Positions 33,838-42,638 of a DNA stretch of 49,390 bases are shown here, piece by piece. The position numbers were made by a program, and so were the translations under genes. The notes under the pieces are model-generated. The model made no database searches. It was not told the DNA's origin and saw nothing but the letters and a program-made list of their open reading frames with translations. How positions within the stretch are numbered: position 1 is the first letter of the stretch; every line of letters begins with the position of its first letter. The DNA is from Dongia_B sp035539215. GTDB lineage: Bacteria > Pseudomonadota > Alphaproteobacteria > Dongiales > Dongiaceae. The DNA lies in contig DATLIX010000066.1 in assembly GCA_035539215.1 (NCBI GenBank), forward strand, positions 1-49,390. The letters are read 5' to 3'.

Positions 33838-36378
33838 ATGGCCATTAATGCCTATAGCAGCTACGCCGCCTACCTCGCGAATATCGGCGGCATCCAGAGC
33901 ATCCAGAACTCGCTGACGACGCTGACCCAACAGCTCAATACGGGCAAGAAGTCGAGCGATCTGACCTTCTATGGTTCCGACACCACGCGCTTGACCAGCC
34001 TGCGTGCCGAGGTCAGCAAGCGCCAGGGCTACGTCGACACGATTAATACGGCTTCGACCGATGTGAAGGCCTATGACAATGTCTTCACGACGCTTGAGCA
34101 GGTTACCTCGCAAATGCAGCAGGCGTTCACGGCGCCTGACACGGATCCGCCGACAGCGCAGATCAACAAGGTCACCTTCAGCGGCGATATCGGCGATGTC
34201 GGCGATACCTACAAAGTTACCGTCGACGGGGTTGTCTTCAGCTACGTGACCAATGGCAATGAAGGCAGCTTTGACGAAATTGCCGGCAACCTGGCCAACC
34301 AGATCAACAGCTACACCCCGCCACTGCAGGCTTCGGCCGCCGTCAACGGCTCGACCATCACCATTACCGGCAAGACTGCAGGCCCCAACTTCAATGTTTC
34401 GGCCTCCGTCATCGATGTTCCCAACGGCAACCAGAACGGCATTACCGCGAGCCTGTCCCAGCAAGGCAACATCTCGCCCATCGTTGCCCAGGTCAACAAC
34501 GCCCTGATCCAGATCCAGGCTTTGCTGAACGAACAGGTCGGCGACCACTATCTGTTCGGCGGGCTGAACGGCAACGACCTATTGCCTGTTGTCGACCTGA
34601 CGCGGTTGCCAGATCCGAGCGGCAGCAAGAACGTTGCGACCGACGCCACCACGCAGCAGATCGCGCCGGGTACGACCGTCCAGACGTCGCGTATCACCAC
34701 CGATTATCTCGGCAACGGCCAGAACACGACGATTACGGTCAACGGCAACCCCTTCACCTTTACCGGTCCGCTGACAGAGCAGCAGCTGGCAGCACAGATG
34801 TCGGCGGCGATCACCGGTTTGCCGGTACCCGGCGTGACCGTACAGGATGTCGATGCGACCGGCTTCACTATCAAGTCGACGACACCCGGCACGCCTGTAA
34901 CGATTTCCATCGCCAGCAACGACCCGACGCCCAGCACGGTCACGACGGTGCAGCCGAACATCCCGCTCGGCGCAAGCCAGACCGACAGCATTGCGCTGTC
35001 CGGTCCGGTCGGCGTGATCGGCGAAACCTATAGCGTCACCATCACCGACCCGCCGGCCCATACCCTGCCCGTCACGATCAGCTATCGCACCGACGGCACC
35101 GAGAAGGATATGAATGCGATTGCCGGCAAACTGGTCGGTCTCGTCAACAGCTACCAGCCGCCCTTCTCCGTCACCGCGACCAATACCGGCAATGGCACCC
35201 TGCAGCTGAGTTCGACCAATAGCTTCATTTCCAATGCGGCGGTGGGCGAAGGTGCAAACGTCGCAACCACGCAGCGGACGGTCGCCCCCGTCGCCCAGGA
35301 AGACCAAGTCAGCTTCCCCGGTCCGTTCGGCGATATCGGCGACGTCTACACGATCAATTTCACGGCCCCTGCCGCCGGCCCCTTCACCGTCACGACCACG
35401 CCCTCCGACACCGAGGCCACGGTCGCGCAGCAGATGGCGAGCCAGATCAATGCGGCCAATATCGGCATGACCGCCGTGGTCAAGAGCGGCCATCTGTCGG
35501 TCACGTCCAATACGCCCGGTACGCCGTTTACGATGACGTCCGCGTTGACCGTAGATGCACCGCCTACTTCCACGGCCGCACCCGTACAAACAAATGTAGT
35601 CGCCAATATCCCGGGGGGCCCGCTGCCGCAGATGGACACCATATCGCTGAGCGGCCCCGCCGGCCGCAAGGGCGATATCTACGAGGTGTCGGTGAATGGC
35701 CGGACGATCGATTATACGACCGACGGAACGGAACGTGACATGGATGCCATCGCCATCAAGCTGACGGCCCTGATCAATGCAGCGACGCCGCCCTTCCCGG
35801 CTTCGGCCGTGCCCGGCGTGACCGGCAGCGGACAGTTGATTCTGACCGGGACGCCGGGCGTACCGCTCGATAGCAAAATCACGATCACGAAGCCCACCAC
35901 CGTGCCCAATCCGACGCCGACCGACTACAATATTCATCAGCAGTCGAGCGATTCATCCTTGGCCTGGAGCCGCTCGAACATCACGATCGCCGACCAGACG
36001 ACGCTGAAATATACCTTCAGCGCCAACGATCCTTCGCTGCAGAAGCTGATCCTTTCGCTGCGCTATGCGCAGTCGGCGGTGCAGGACCCCGCCAACTATC
36101 AGTCCAAGATGGATACCGCCAAGCAGTTGGCACGAGATGCGCTAGTCGGTATCCGGACCATGCACACCGACAACACGATCAATGACACCGTCATGTCGGC
36201 CGCGACGCTGTCGCATCAGACATCGGTCAATCTGCTGACCAATTCGACCGACAAGATCGAAGGGGTCGACCCGAACGAAGTCGCCGCCAAGATCCAGCAG
36301 GCGCAAGTACAGCTGCAATCGGCTTTCGGTGCCTTCGCCACGACGTCCAAGATCTCGCTCATCAACTTTCTGGCCTGA
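33838..36378 (+). CDS. flgL: FlgL hook-filament junction protein, greatly enlarged
   Basis: FlgL is the last junction protein beneath the filament. This copy is 846 aa, against roughly 300 aa in enteric bacteria. The N-terminal helix (about 1-100, SIQNSLTTLTQQLNTGKKSS) and the internal element VNNALIQIQALLNEQVGDHYLFGG (about 220-242) identify it as FlgL. So does the C-terminal helix ending SKISLINFLA. The extra length is five beta-rich repeat units at about residues 106-192, 284-372, 382-475, 488-574 and 599-687, the second being the most diverged. The typical pattern is D-T-I-S-L-S-G-P, G-D-I-Y-x-V-S-V-N-G, Y-T-T-D-G-T-E, AIA-x-K-L-x-x-L-I-N. A GGAGAAAG ribosome site precedes the ATG, 16 bp after flgK. 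Confidence 0.92.
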   Translation: MAINAYSSYAAYLANIGGIQSIQNSLTTLTQQLNTGKKSSDLTFYGSDTTRLTSLRAEVSKRQGYVDTINTASTDVKAYDNVFTTLEQVTSQMQQAFTAPDTDPPTAQINKVTFSGDIGDVGDTYKVTVDGVVFSYVTNGNEGSFDEIAGNLANQINSYTPPLQASAAVNGSTITITGKTAGPNFNVSASVIDVPNGNQNGITASLSQQGNISPIVAQVNNALIQIQALLNEQVGDHYLFGGLNGNDLLPVVDLTRLPDPSGSKNVATDATTQQIAPGTTVQTSRITTDYLGNGQNTTITVNGNPFTFTGPLTEQQLAAQMSAAITGLPVPGVTVQDVDATGFTIKSTTPGTPVTISIASNDPTPSTVTTVQPNIPLGASQTDSIALSGPVGVIGETYSVTITDPPAHTLPVTISYRTDGTEKDMNAIAGKLVGLVNSYQPPFSVTATNTGNGTLQLSSTNSFISNAAVGEGANVATTQRTVAPVAQEDQVSFPGPFGDIGDVYTINFTAPAAGPFTVTTTPSDTEATVAQQMASQINAANIGMTAVVKSGHLSVTSNTPGTPFTMTSALTVDAPPTSTAAPVQTNVVANIPGGPLPQMDTISLSGPAGRKGDIYEVSVNGRTIDYTTDGTERDMDAIAIKLTALINAATPPFPASAVPGVTGSGQLILTGTPGVPLDSKITITKPTTVPNPTPTDYNIHQQSSDSSLAWSRSNITIADQTTLKYTFSANDPSLQKLILSLRYAQSAVQDPANYQSKMDTAKQLARDALVGIRTMHTDNTINDTVMSAATLSHQTSVNLLTNSTDKIEGVDPNEVAAKIQQAQVQLQSAFGAFATTSKISLINFLA
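34153..35898 (+). repeat. Five Ig-like repeat units in FlgL
   Basis: Units lie near 34153-34413, 34687-34953, 34981-35262, 35299-35559 and 35632-35898. The first is inserted before the conserved YLFGG element and the other four after it. Units 3 and 5 are the most alike (ISLSGP or IALSGP, YRTDGTEKDM or YTTDGTERDM). The units share their pattern with repeats in FlgE and FlgK. Confidence 0.72.
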
Positions 36379-36408
36379 TTTCGGCCTGGGACATCGGTAG
36401 ATATATAG

Positions 36409-38211
36409 ATGGACGCGACACAGCTCTCTCTCCTCTTCACCGCTCGGTTCCAGAGCAGCGCGAAATCGAGCCTGCAGCTCGGCGATGATGCGACCGGAGC
36501 CGATACCTCCTTCGCCGATCTTCTGAAGAAGCGCGCCCTGGAACAGGCCGAGTTGCAGCGCCAGATCGAGCTTGATCGCCAGAACTGGCGCAGCCAGCCG
36601 TCGAGTTACACCCCCAGCCGGACGCCCAGCACGGCACCGACGGCCCCATCCTCTACCGATACACCCCGCAGCACCGGCAATAATGACGGCGACAAGACGC
36701 CGCGCAAGGTCAATGGGCAAAACGACGGCGCTGGTTCGCAGTCGACACAGCAACGCGCTTCGACGCAGAACGGTTCGGCACGAGACACATCGGCGACGAA
36801 GGATAGCAGCGAGCCGACCTCATCCCGCAAGACGACAAAATCGAAAGATAGCCCGACAGACGGCGACGCTTCCCAGGTTTCCAATGGTCAGTCCGCTCCG
36901 GCCAATGCGAATAACGCCGGCGAGGGCAAGCATTCGTCCCAGGCCGATCAGTCTGCAGACGATGGCACGTCGGGTAATGGTCAAGGACAGGGGCAAGGCC
37001 AAAACCCGCAAGACGATAGCCAGCAAGCCCAACAGCAGGCCGGCAACACCAATGCCACAGGGCTTGCCGACAGCGTCGAAGGAACAATCCTGGCCGGTCT
37101 CATGATGGGACAGGCACCTGTCGGCAATAGCGCGACAGCGGCACCAATGACGGGAACCGCTCAGCAGGCAGCCGGCGTCAATGCCGTAGGCGGTGGCACC
37201 GCCGGTGCCGCGATTGCCGGGCAGATAGCGGCACAGGGCAACACCGTCACCGACGCAGCGACGCAGGCGGCTGCGGCGCTTGGCACGAGCCTGCCGGCGA
37301 CCGGCGCGATCGCAGCCGCTGCTCCGACGCCTGCCGCCGGCCTGGACGATGCTGCGGCGGCCCCGCTTCCGCAGGCCGCTGCCGCCAATGCACAAAACAA
37401 GGCCGCGGCTCAGGAACTGGCTTCGACTTTCGCGACCATCGTCGCCAAGAACGCGCAGTCGGCCGCGCCGAACACTGACAATGGCCGGATTTCCATTGCA
37501 AAAACCGATACCAGCCCGCAAATGCCGAAGCCGCTGGTCAAGATCGATAGCGATCACGCCGCGCTCGCGACAACCGAACCTGCAGAGAGTGTGCCGGCCG
37601 AGCCTGCGCCGGAGAGCGCAACGGTTGGCCTCGATACCAGTTTTGATGCCGACGACTACAGCAGCAGCGATCTCCGGACTTTCAGCAGCTATTCGCCGCT
37701 TCTTTCGGGGAGCAGCCTGGCGGTGGGCGGTAAGCAGGCAGATGCCTTGACGGCACTCCGTCAGCAGTTGGCGGGGGCCTCGGTCCAGGACCAGGTCGCT
37801 ATCCACATGCAGCGGGCGATCAAGGACAGTGTCGATAAAATCAGCATCCAGCTGTCGCCAACCGAACTTGGCCGCATCCATGTCAAAATGAATGTCGATG
37901 ACGACAAGAACGTGACGGCGAGCATTACCGTCGAACGCGCCTCGACTTTGGATTTGCTGCAGCGCGATACCAAGGCGTTGGAACGCGCCTTGCAAGATGC
38001 CGGACTGAAGACTGATAGCGGCAGCCTATCTTTCTCGCTCCAGCGCGGAAATCAGGGGGATTCCTCGGATACGCCAGGCTGGAACCAGGGAAATGGGCGG
38101 CAGATCGGGTCATCCGGGCAGGAAAATAGTGCCACCTCGGCGGAAGTTTCTTCCGCCACGGCCGGTAACGAAGTGGATACTGCCAATGGCCTGGTCAATG
38201 TTGCGGTCTAG
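36409..38211 (+). CDS. fliK: FliK hook-length control protein
   Basis: FliK measures hook length and switches export specificity. This 600-aa protein has a long, low-complexity, Ser/Thr/Gln/Asn/Ala-rich N-terminal and middle part (about 50-400). The C-terminal Flg_hook domain (about 460-555) holds DQVAIHMQRAIKDSVDKISI, QLSPTELGRIHVKMNV and STLDLLQRDTKALERALQDA. QLSPTELG with the Leu-rich helix is diagnostic. The ribosome site is weak, so coupling with flgL (30 bp upstream) is possible. In rhizobia the counterpart was called MotD. Confidence 0.92.
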   Translation: MDATQLSLLFTARFQSSAKSSLQLGDDATGADTSFADLLKKRALEQAELQRQIELDRQNWRSQPSSYTPSRTPSTAPTAPSSTDTPRSTGNNDGDKTPRKVNGQNDGAGSQSTQQRASTQNGSARDTSATKDSSEPTSSRKTTKSKDSPTDGDASQVSNGQSAPANANNAGEGKHSSQADQSADDGTSGNGQGQGQGQNPQDDSQQAQQQAGNTNATGLADSVEGTILAGLMMGQAPVGNSATAAPMTGTAQQAAGVNAVGGGTAGAAIAGQIAAQGNTVTDAATQAAAALGTSLPATGAIAAAAPTPAAGLDDAAAAPLPQAAAANAQNKAAAQELASTFATIVAKNAQSAAPNTDNGRISIAKTDTSPQMPKPLVKIDSDHAALATTEPAESVPAEPAPESATVGLDTSFDADDYSSSDLRTFSSYSPLLSGSSLAVGGKQADALTALRQQLAGASVQDQVAIHMQRAIKDSVDKISIQLSPTELGRIHVKMNVDDDKNVTASITVERASTLDLLQRDTKALERALQDAGLKTDSGSLSFSLQRGNQGDSSDTPGWNQGNGRQIGSSGQENSATSAEVSSATAGNEVDTANGLVNVAV

Positions 38212-38347
38212 AAGGTCGTCGCGCTGATCGGCTCAGAACCGCCGGAATAGCGAGACGCCCTTCCTGGTAAGGTGGAATGGAACCGGTTGAGCGCAAGTCT
38301 AGGTAATTTGACGGCATCAAGCGGCGCGCGGCGGAAAGGAATTTGAC

Positions 38348-39115
38348 ATGACGACCAGCCCAGTCTCATCCGGTTCGGGTACGAATGTGGCGGACATTCT
38401 GAACAAGAATGCCGCTGCCGCTTCGGGGGCAAATTCCAGTTCGCAGAGCGGCACCGCCAGTGACGTGTCCAACCTCAACGATCAGTACAACCAGTTCCTG
38501 CTGCTGCTGACCAAACAGCTGCAAAACCAGGATCCGCTGAATCCGATGGATACCGCCCAGTTCACCAACCAGTTGGTGCAGTTCAGCTCGGTCGAGCAGA
38601 TGATCAACCAGAACAAGCGGCTGGATCAGCTGATCAATCTGCAATCCTCGACCAATACCTATGCCGCCGCCAATTTCCTCGGCCATACCGTGGCGGTGAA
38701 CAGCGATCAGCTGGCGTTGAAGGACGGCAAGGCTTCGTTCCAGTACACCATCGAGAATCAGGGCGCCAAGGCCCTGCTGCGCATTGCCGACGCTAAGGGA
38801 AATCTGGTGGCAATTCAGGAAGCCAATTCCGGCGTGGGCACGTATCAGGTGAATTGGAACGGCAAGGACGCCACCGGCAACCAGCTGCCGGATGGCCAGT
38901 ACCAGGTTTCGGTGCAATACGAAGATGCGGCGGGCAAGGACTACAGCGCGCCGATCACAGTGTATGGCGTCGTGGATTCCGCCGATGTAAAGGATGGCGA
39001 GGTCAGCGTGAATATCGGCGCGGTCAACTATCCGATGTCTCAGATCCTGAAGATCGTGCAAACGGAAACACCGTCGTCGTCGACGCCGCCTGCATCGACG
39101 CCAGCCGCCGCGTAA
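38348..39115 (+). CDS. flgD: FlgD hook assembly scaffold
   Basis: FlgD caps the growing hook and directs FlgE assembly. This 255-aa protein has the conserved N-terminal LNDQYNQFLLLLTKQLQNQD then PLNPMDTAQFTNQLVQFSSV (about 41-80). Beta-rich FlgD Tudor/Ig-like segments follow (FLGHTVAVNSDQLALKDG, IADAKGNLVAIQEANSG, YQVNWNGKDATGNQLPDG). The tail is Ser/Thr/Pro/Ala-rich. AAAGGA lies upstream of the ATG. A 136-bp gap separates it from fliK, in which I see no clear promoter. It is the last gene of the flgE operon. Confidence 0.95.
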   Translation: MTTSPVSSGSGTNVADILNKNAAAASGANSSSQSGTASDVSNLNDQYNQFLLLLTKQLQNQDPLNPMDTAQFTNQLVQFSSVEQMINQNKRLDQLINLQSSTNTYAAANFLGHTVAVNSDQLALKDGKASFQYTIENQGAKALLRIADAKGNLVAIQEANSGVGTYQVNWNGKDATGNQLPDGQYQVSVQYEDAAGKDYSAPITVYGVVDSADVKDGEVSVNIGAVNYPMSQILKIVQTETPSSSTPPASTPAAA

Positions 39116-39158
39116 CGTGGGCGGGAGACCTGCTCCGCCGCCATCAAGTACCCTAACC

Positions 39159-39185
39159 AGATAAAATATATCGAAAATTTTATCT
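39159..39185. repeat. AT-rich inverted repeat between flgD and sciP
   Basis: AGATAAAAT (39159-39167) and ATTTTATCT (39177-39185) form a perfect 9-bp inverted repeat around a 9-base spacer. It lies in an AT-rich stretch 44 bp after flgD and about 113 bp before sciP. It could be a regulator site or a weak terminator. I cannot say which. Confidence 0.4.
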
Positions 39186-39297
39186 AATTTATTTCACCCA
39201 GAGTGCTCACACCGGGCCGATTTAGCGAATCTTTAATCCCCCCTGGATAGGCTTCGGGCTCGGGAGCTACGAATTCTCAGGGTGACGGAGCAGCTCA

Positions 39298-39612
39298 ATG
39301 GCATTGGAGCTGGACCAAAAACGAGCTATCAGCGCGATCCTCGACGGCCAGCGGTTGCGCTTGGAGGATCTGCCACCGCCAGGCACGAAACGCTGGGTCA
39401 TCCGGCGCAAGGCCGAAGTGGTTGCTGGCGTGCGGGCCGGGCTGATCAGCCTGGAAGAAGCCTGTGCGCGCTATACGCTGTCGGTGGAGGAATTCCTCTC
39501 CTGGCAGCGCTCGATCGATCGCCATGGCATGCGCGGCCTGCGGACCACGCGGCTGCAGGATTATCGCGCGACTCCGCGTCGACCCGATGAAGCCGATTCG
39601 CACGACGACTGA
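39298..39612 (+). CDS. sciP: SciP-like DUF1153 transcriptional regulator
   Basis: This 104-aa protein is a DUF1153 family member closely resembling Caulobacter SciP, the small protein that blocks CtrA-dependent transcription. The core LEDLPPPGTKRWVIRRKAEV, VAGVRAGLISLEEACARYTL and SVEEFLSWQRSIDRHGMRGL plus RTTRLQDYR is nearly the full family consensus. It contains a helix-turn-helix-like region. A GGAG ribosome site precedes the ATG at 39298. It is placed between the late hook genes and fliF, whose upstream region has a perfect CtrA box. This suggests a local feedback on CtrA-controlled flagellar genes (inference). Confidence 0.9.
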   Translation: MALELDQKRAISAILDGQRLRLEDLPPPGTKRWVIRRKAEVVAGVRAGLISLEEACARYTLSVEEFLSWQRSIDRHGMRGLRTTRLQDYRATPRRPDEADSHDD

Positions 39613-39754
39613 TGCGTCGATTCGCATATGAACAAAATATGTCGACGCTGTGGAACCAAGACGGCGTCGATTCGTTCGCACCTCACAGCACCCTGCCGCC
39701 TTCAGAATCGCTTCGGGATACAACGAAGTGACGACTAGGCAATTTTTTCCTTCC

Positions 39755-39769
39755 TTAATTGGTTGTTAA
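39755..39769 (+). promoter_or_regulatory. CtrA box upstream of fliF
   Basis: TTAA (39755-39758), seven bases, then TTAA (39766-39769), followed by CC, is a perfect match to the CtrA full site TTAA-N7-TTAA with the favoured C after it. It lies 137 bp upstream of the chosen fliF start. A weaker TTGT-N7-TTAACC lies at 39822-39838. Caulobacter fliF is a CtrA target. Confidence 0.75.
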
Positions 39770-39906
39770 CCGCTACCGCTTAGGCTTGCCTCCGGTCGGC
39801 GAGCCCTGGTCCGGCTGCGTCTTGTTGGCAACTTAACCGTGAAGTCACCGATGCCACTCAGTCAGGTGGTCTTAGCGACTTGGTTCGATCGATTAAGGGT
39901 AATGCT

Positions 39907-41583
39907 GTGAATCCATTGATGCAGACCTTGCGCAACCTAGGGCCGATGAAGCTTGCCGCTTTAGGCGCCGTCGCTCTTGGCCTCATTGCCTTCTTCGTCT
40001 TTCTTGCAGCACGACTGACATCGCCGGGAATGAGCTTGCTTTACAGCGGCCTCGATGCCGCTGATTCCGAGCAGATTGTGCAGCGGCTGGAAACCCAGCA
40101 AATCCCCTATGAACTGCGCGGCAGCGGCGATCAGATTTATGTGCCGGAAGATCAGGTCGCGCGCCTGCGCCTGGCCATGGCCGGCGAAGGCATTCCGACC
40201 GGCGGATCGGTCGGTTATGAGATCTTCGATCGCGCCGACGCCTTGGGTACAACCAATTTCGTCCAGCAGATCAATCAACTGCGTGCGCTGGAGGGCGAGT
40301 TGTCGCGGACCATCCGCTCGCTCCGCCAGGTGAAGGCGGCCCGCGTGCATCTGGTGCTGCCGAAGCGCGAACTGTTCTCGCGCGACCGCAATGATCCCAC
40401 CGCTTCCGTGGTTCTGGTGCTGCAGGGAAGTCTGGACAAGGAACAGGTTCAATCGATCCAGCACCTGGTGGCCTCCGCCGTGCCGGGCATGAAGTCCACC
40501 AATGTCTCGGTCATCGACAATCGCGGCAATCTGCTGGCGAAAGGCCAGGAAGCCGGCGAGGAATTCGATTCGTCGAATAGCGAAGAGATGCGCCAGGGCT
40601 ACGAAGCGCGCATGGCGCAATCGATCGAGGAGTTGCTGGCCCAGACCCTGGGCGCCGGCAAGGTCCGCGCCGAAGTGACGGCCGATATCGATTTCAACCG
40701 CGTCACCACCAATACCGAAAACTTCGACCCGAATGGTCAGGTCGTGCGCTCGACCCAGACCGTCGAAGACAAGGGCAATACCCAGGAGAAATCCGGCAGC
40801 AATTCGGTCAGCGTCGCCAATAACGTCCCCAACCCGCCGTCGCAGGGTAACAACAACGGGGACACTTCGAACTCGCAGAACGAACGCAACGAGGAAACGG
40901 TCAATTACGAGATCTCGAAGCGCAGCGAAACGCAGGTCAAAACCAACGGCACCGTGAAGCGGATTTCGGCTGCCGTCCTGGTCGACGGCGCCTTTACGCC
41001 GGGCGCCAATGGTGCCCAGGCCTATGCGCCGCGTTCCCAGGAAGAACTGGACAAGATCGCCACCTTGGTCAAATCCGCGATCGGCTATGACGAGAAGCGG
41101 GGCGATGTCGTCCAGGTCGTCAATATGCCCTTCGCGCAGAACCAGGAGACGATCAGCGACGGCACCATTTTCATGGGGCTCGACAAACAGGACCTGATGC
41201 GGATCGTCGAGCTGGTCGTACTGGCGGCGGTCGCAGTGCTGGTCCTGCTTCTGGTCGTGCGTCCCCTGCTCAACCGTCTCTTGGCGATGCCGGGGTCGGT
41301 GCAAGCCGAGCAGGGACTGTTGCCAGGTCTTTCAGCCGAAGCCGCAGCCGCCCTGCCGCCGGGTGCCGCCGCCGCGCTGGCCCTCAGCGGTCCCAGCGAG
41401 AGTATGCAGCAAGGCCTGATGGCGGCCGAGAATATCGCCAACGAAATCGATCAGATGATCGACATCAACCAGGTCGAAGGCCGTGTCCGGGCCTCTTCCC
41501 TGAAGAAGATATCGGAACTGGTGGAACAGCATCCGGAACAGGCGGTGAATATCATGCGCCAGTGGATTTACCAGGATGCATGA
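39907..41583 (+). CDS. fliF: FliF MS-ring protein
   Basis: FliF builds the MS ring in the inner membrane, the base of the flagellum. This 558-aa copy has a first membrane helix (about 17-38), then the ring-building motifs (MSLLYSGLDAADSEQIVQRL, GGSVGYEIFDRADALGTTNF, ELSRTIRSLRQVKAARVHLV, PTASVVLVLQG). A long Ser/Asn/Gln-rich loop (about 280-340) follows. A second membrane helix (about 432-456) and a C-terminal FliG-binding tail (about 520-558, IDINQVEGRVRASSLKKISE) complete it. I start at the GTG at 39907, with AAGG eight bases upstream. A TTG at 39880 gives nine more residues and lacks support. Confidence 0.95.
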   Translation: MNPLMQTLRNLGPMKLAALGAVALGLIAFFVFLAARLTSPGMSLLYSGLDAADSEQIVQRLETQQIPYELRGSGDQIYVPEDQVARLRLAMAGEGIPTGGSVGYEIFDRADALGTTNFVQQINQLRALEGELSRTIRSLRQVKAARVHLVLPKRELFSRDRNDPTASVVLVLQGSLDKEQVQSIQHLVASAVPGMKSTNVSVIDNRGNLLAKGQEAGEEFDSSNSEEMRQGYEARMAQSIEELLAQTLGAGKVRAEVTADIDFNRVTTNTENFDPNGQVVRSTQTVEDKGNTQEKSGSNSVSVANNVPNPPSQGNNNGDTSNSQNERNEETVNYEISKRSETQVKTNGTVKRISAAVLVDGAFTPGANGAQAYAPRSQEELDKIATLVKSAIGYDEKRGDVVQVVNMPFAQNQETISDGTIFMGLDKQDLMRIVELVVLAAVAVLVLLLVVRPLLNRLLAMPGSVQAEQGLLPGLSAEAAAALPPGAAAALALSGPSESMQQGLMAAENIANEIDQMIDINQVEGRVRASSLKKISELVEQHPEQAVNIMRQWIYQDA

Positions 41584-41611
41584 AATCGTTAGTGACATGG
41601 TGAAATGACCG

Positions 41612-42628
41612 ATGCGCGTTAAGGATGACTTCAGATCGCTGAGCGGCACGCAAAAGGCGGCTCTTTTGCTGATGTCGGTCGGCGAAGAGAGCGCCTCCAG
41701 GCTATTCGGCTTGATGCATGATGACGAGATCCGCGAAATCTCGCAGACGATGGCCAATCTCGGCACCGTGAGCGCCACGGTGGTGGAGCGGCTGTTCGTC
41801 GAGTTCGCCGACCAGATTTCCTCGACAGGCACCCTCACCGGCACCTTCGAATCGACCGAGCGTCTGCTGCTCAAGGTGCTCGACAAGTCGAAGGTCGAGG
41901 CCATCATGGACGAGATCCGCGGCCCCGCGGGTCGGACCATGTGGGACAAGCTCGGCAACGTCAACGAGGCCGTGCTCGCCAATTATCTGAAGAACGAATA
42001 CCCGCAGACCGTGGCCGTCGTATTGTCGAAAGTGAAGCCCGACCATGCCTCGCGCGTGCTCGGCCTGTTGCCGGAAGCCTTCGCCATGGAAGTCATCATG
42101 CGCATGCTGCGCATGGAAGCGGTGCAGAAGGACGTGCTGGACGACGTCGAGCGTACCTTGCGCAACGAATTCCTCACCAACCTGACACGCTCGACGCGCC
42201 GTGACGCGCATGAGGTGATCGCCGACATCTTCAACAACCTCGATCGCTCCACCGAAGCTCGCTTCATGACCGCTCTCGAAGAGCGCAACCGGGATTCGGC
42301 CGAGAAGGTCAAGGCGCTCATGTTCACCTTCGACGACCTCGGCAAACTCGATCCGGGTGGCGTGCAGACTCTGTTGCGCAACGTCGAAAAGGACAAGCTG
42401 CCCCTCGCCCTCAAGGGTGCTTCGGAAGGCGTGCGCGACCTGTTCCTCTCCAATATGTCGGAACGCGCCAGCAAGATGCTGCGTGAAGACATGGCGGCAA
42501 TGGGACCGGTCCGGCTGCGCGAGGTTGAGGAAGCGCAGACGGCGATGGTTGTCGTCGCCAAGGAATTGGCGGCCAAGGGTGAAATCGTCCTGTCCGACAA
42601 GAAGGGCGAAGACGAGTTGATCTACTAA
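41612..42628 (+). CDS. fliG: FliG flagellar switch protein
   Basis: FliG is the C-ring rotor protein that contacts the stator. This 338-aa copy has the N-terminal FliF-binding domain (TQKAALLLMSVGEESASRLF). The middle domain has the EHPQ motif in the form NEYPQTVAVVLSKVKPDHAS, with LGLLPEAFAMEVIMRML. The C-terminal torque domain has FDDLGKLDPGGVQTLLRNVE, GASEGVRDLFLSNMSERASK and MLREDMAAMGPVRLREVEEA, which hold the charged torque residues. It follows fliF by 28 bp and precedes fliH by 10 bp. Confidence 0.96.
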   Translation: MRVKDDFRSLSGTQKAALLLMSVGEESASRLFGLMHDDEIREISQTMANLGTVSATVVERLFVEFADQISSTGTLTGTFESTERLLLKVLDKSKVEAIMDEIRGPAGRTMWDKLGNVNEAVLANYLKNEYPQTVAVVLSKVKPDHASRVLGLLPEAFAMEVIMRMLRMEAVQKDVLDDVERTLRNEFLTNLTRSTRRDAHEVIADIFNNLDRSTEARFMTALEERNRDSAEKVKALMFTFDDLGKLDPGGVQTLLRNVEKDKLPLALKGASEGVRDLFLSNMSERASKMLREDMAAMGPVRLREVEEAQTAMVVVAKELAAKGEIVLSDKKGEDELIY

Positions 42629-42638
42629 CCTGAGGCGG

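Noticed and set aside
34579..35937. 452-codon open frame on the minus strand
   Set aside because: It is antisense to the flgL repeat region. The Arg/Gly/Asp-rich pattern results from the repeated Thr/Pro/Ala codons of flgL.
39961..41304. 447-codon open frame on the minus strand
   Set aside because: It lies fully opposite fliF, which is certain by motifs, and has an antisense-type His/Arg/Asp-rich composition.
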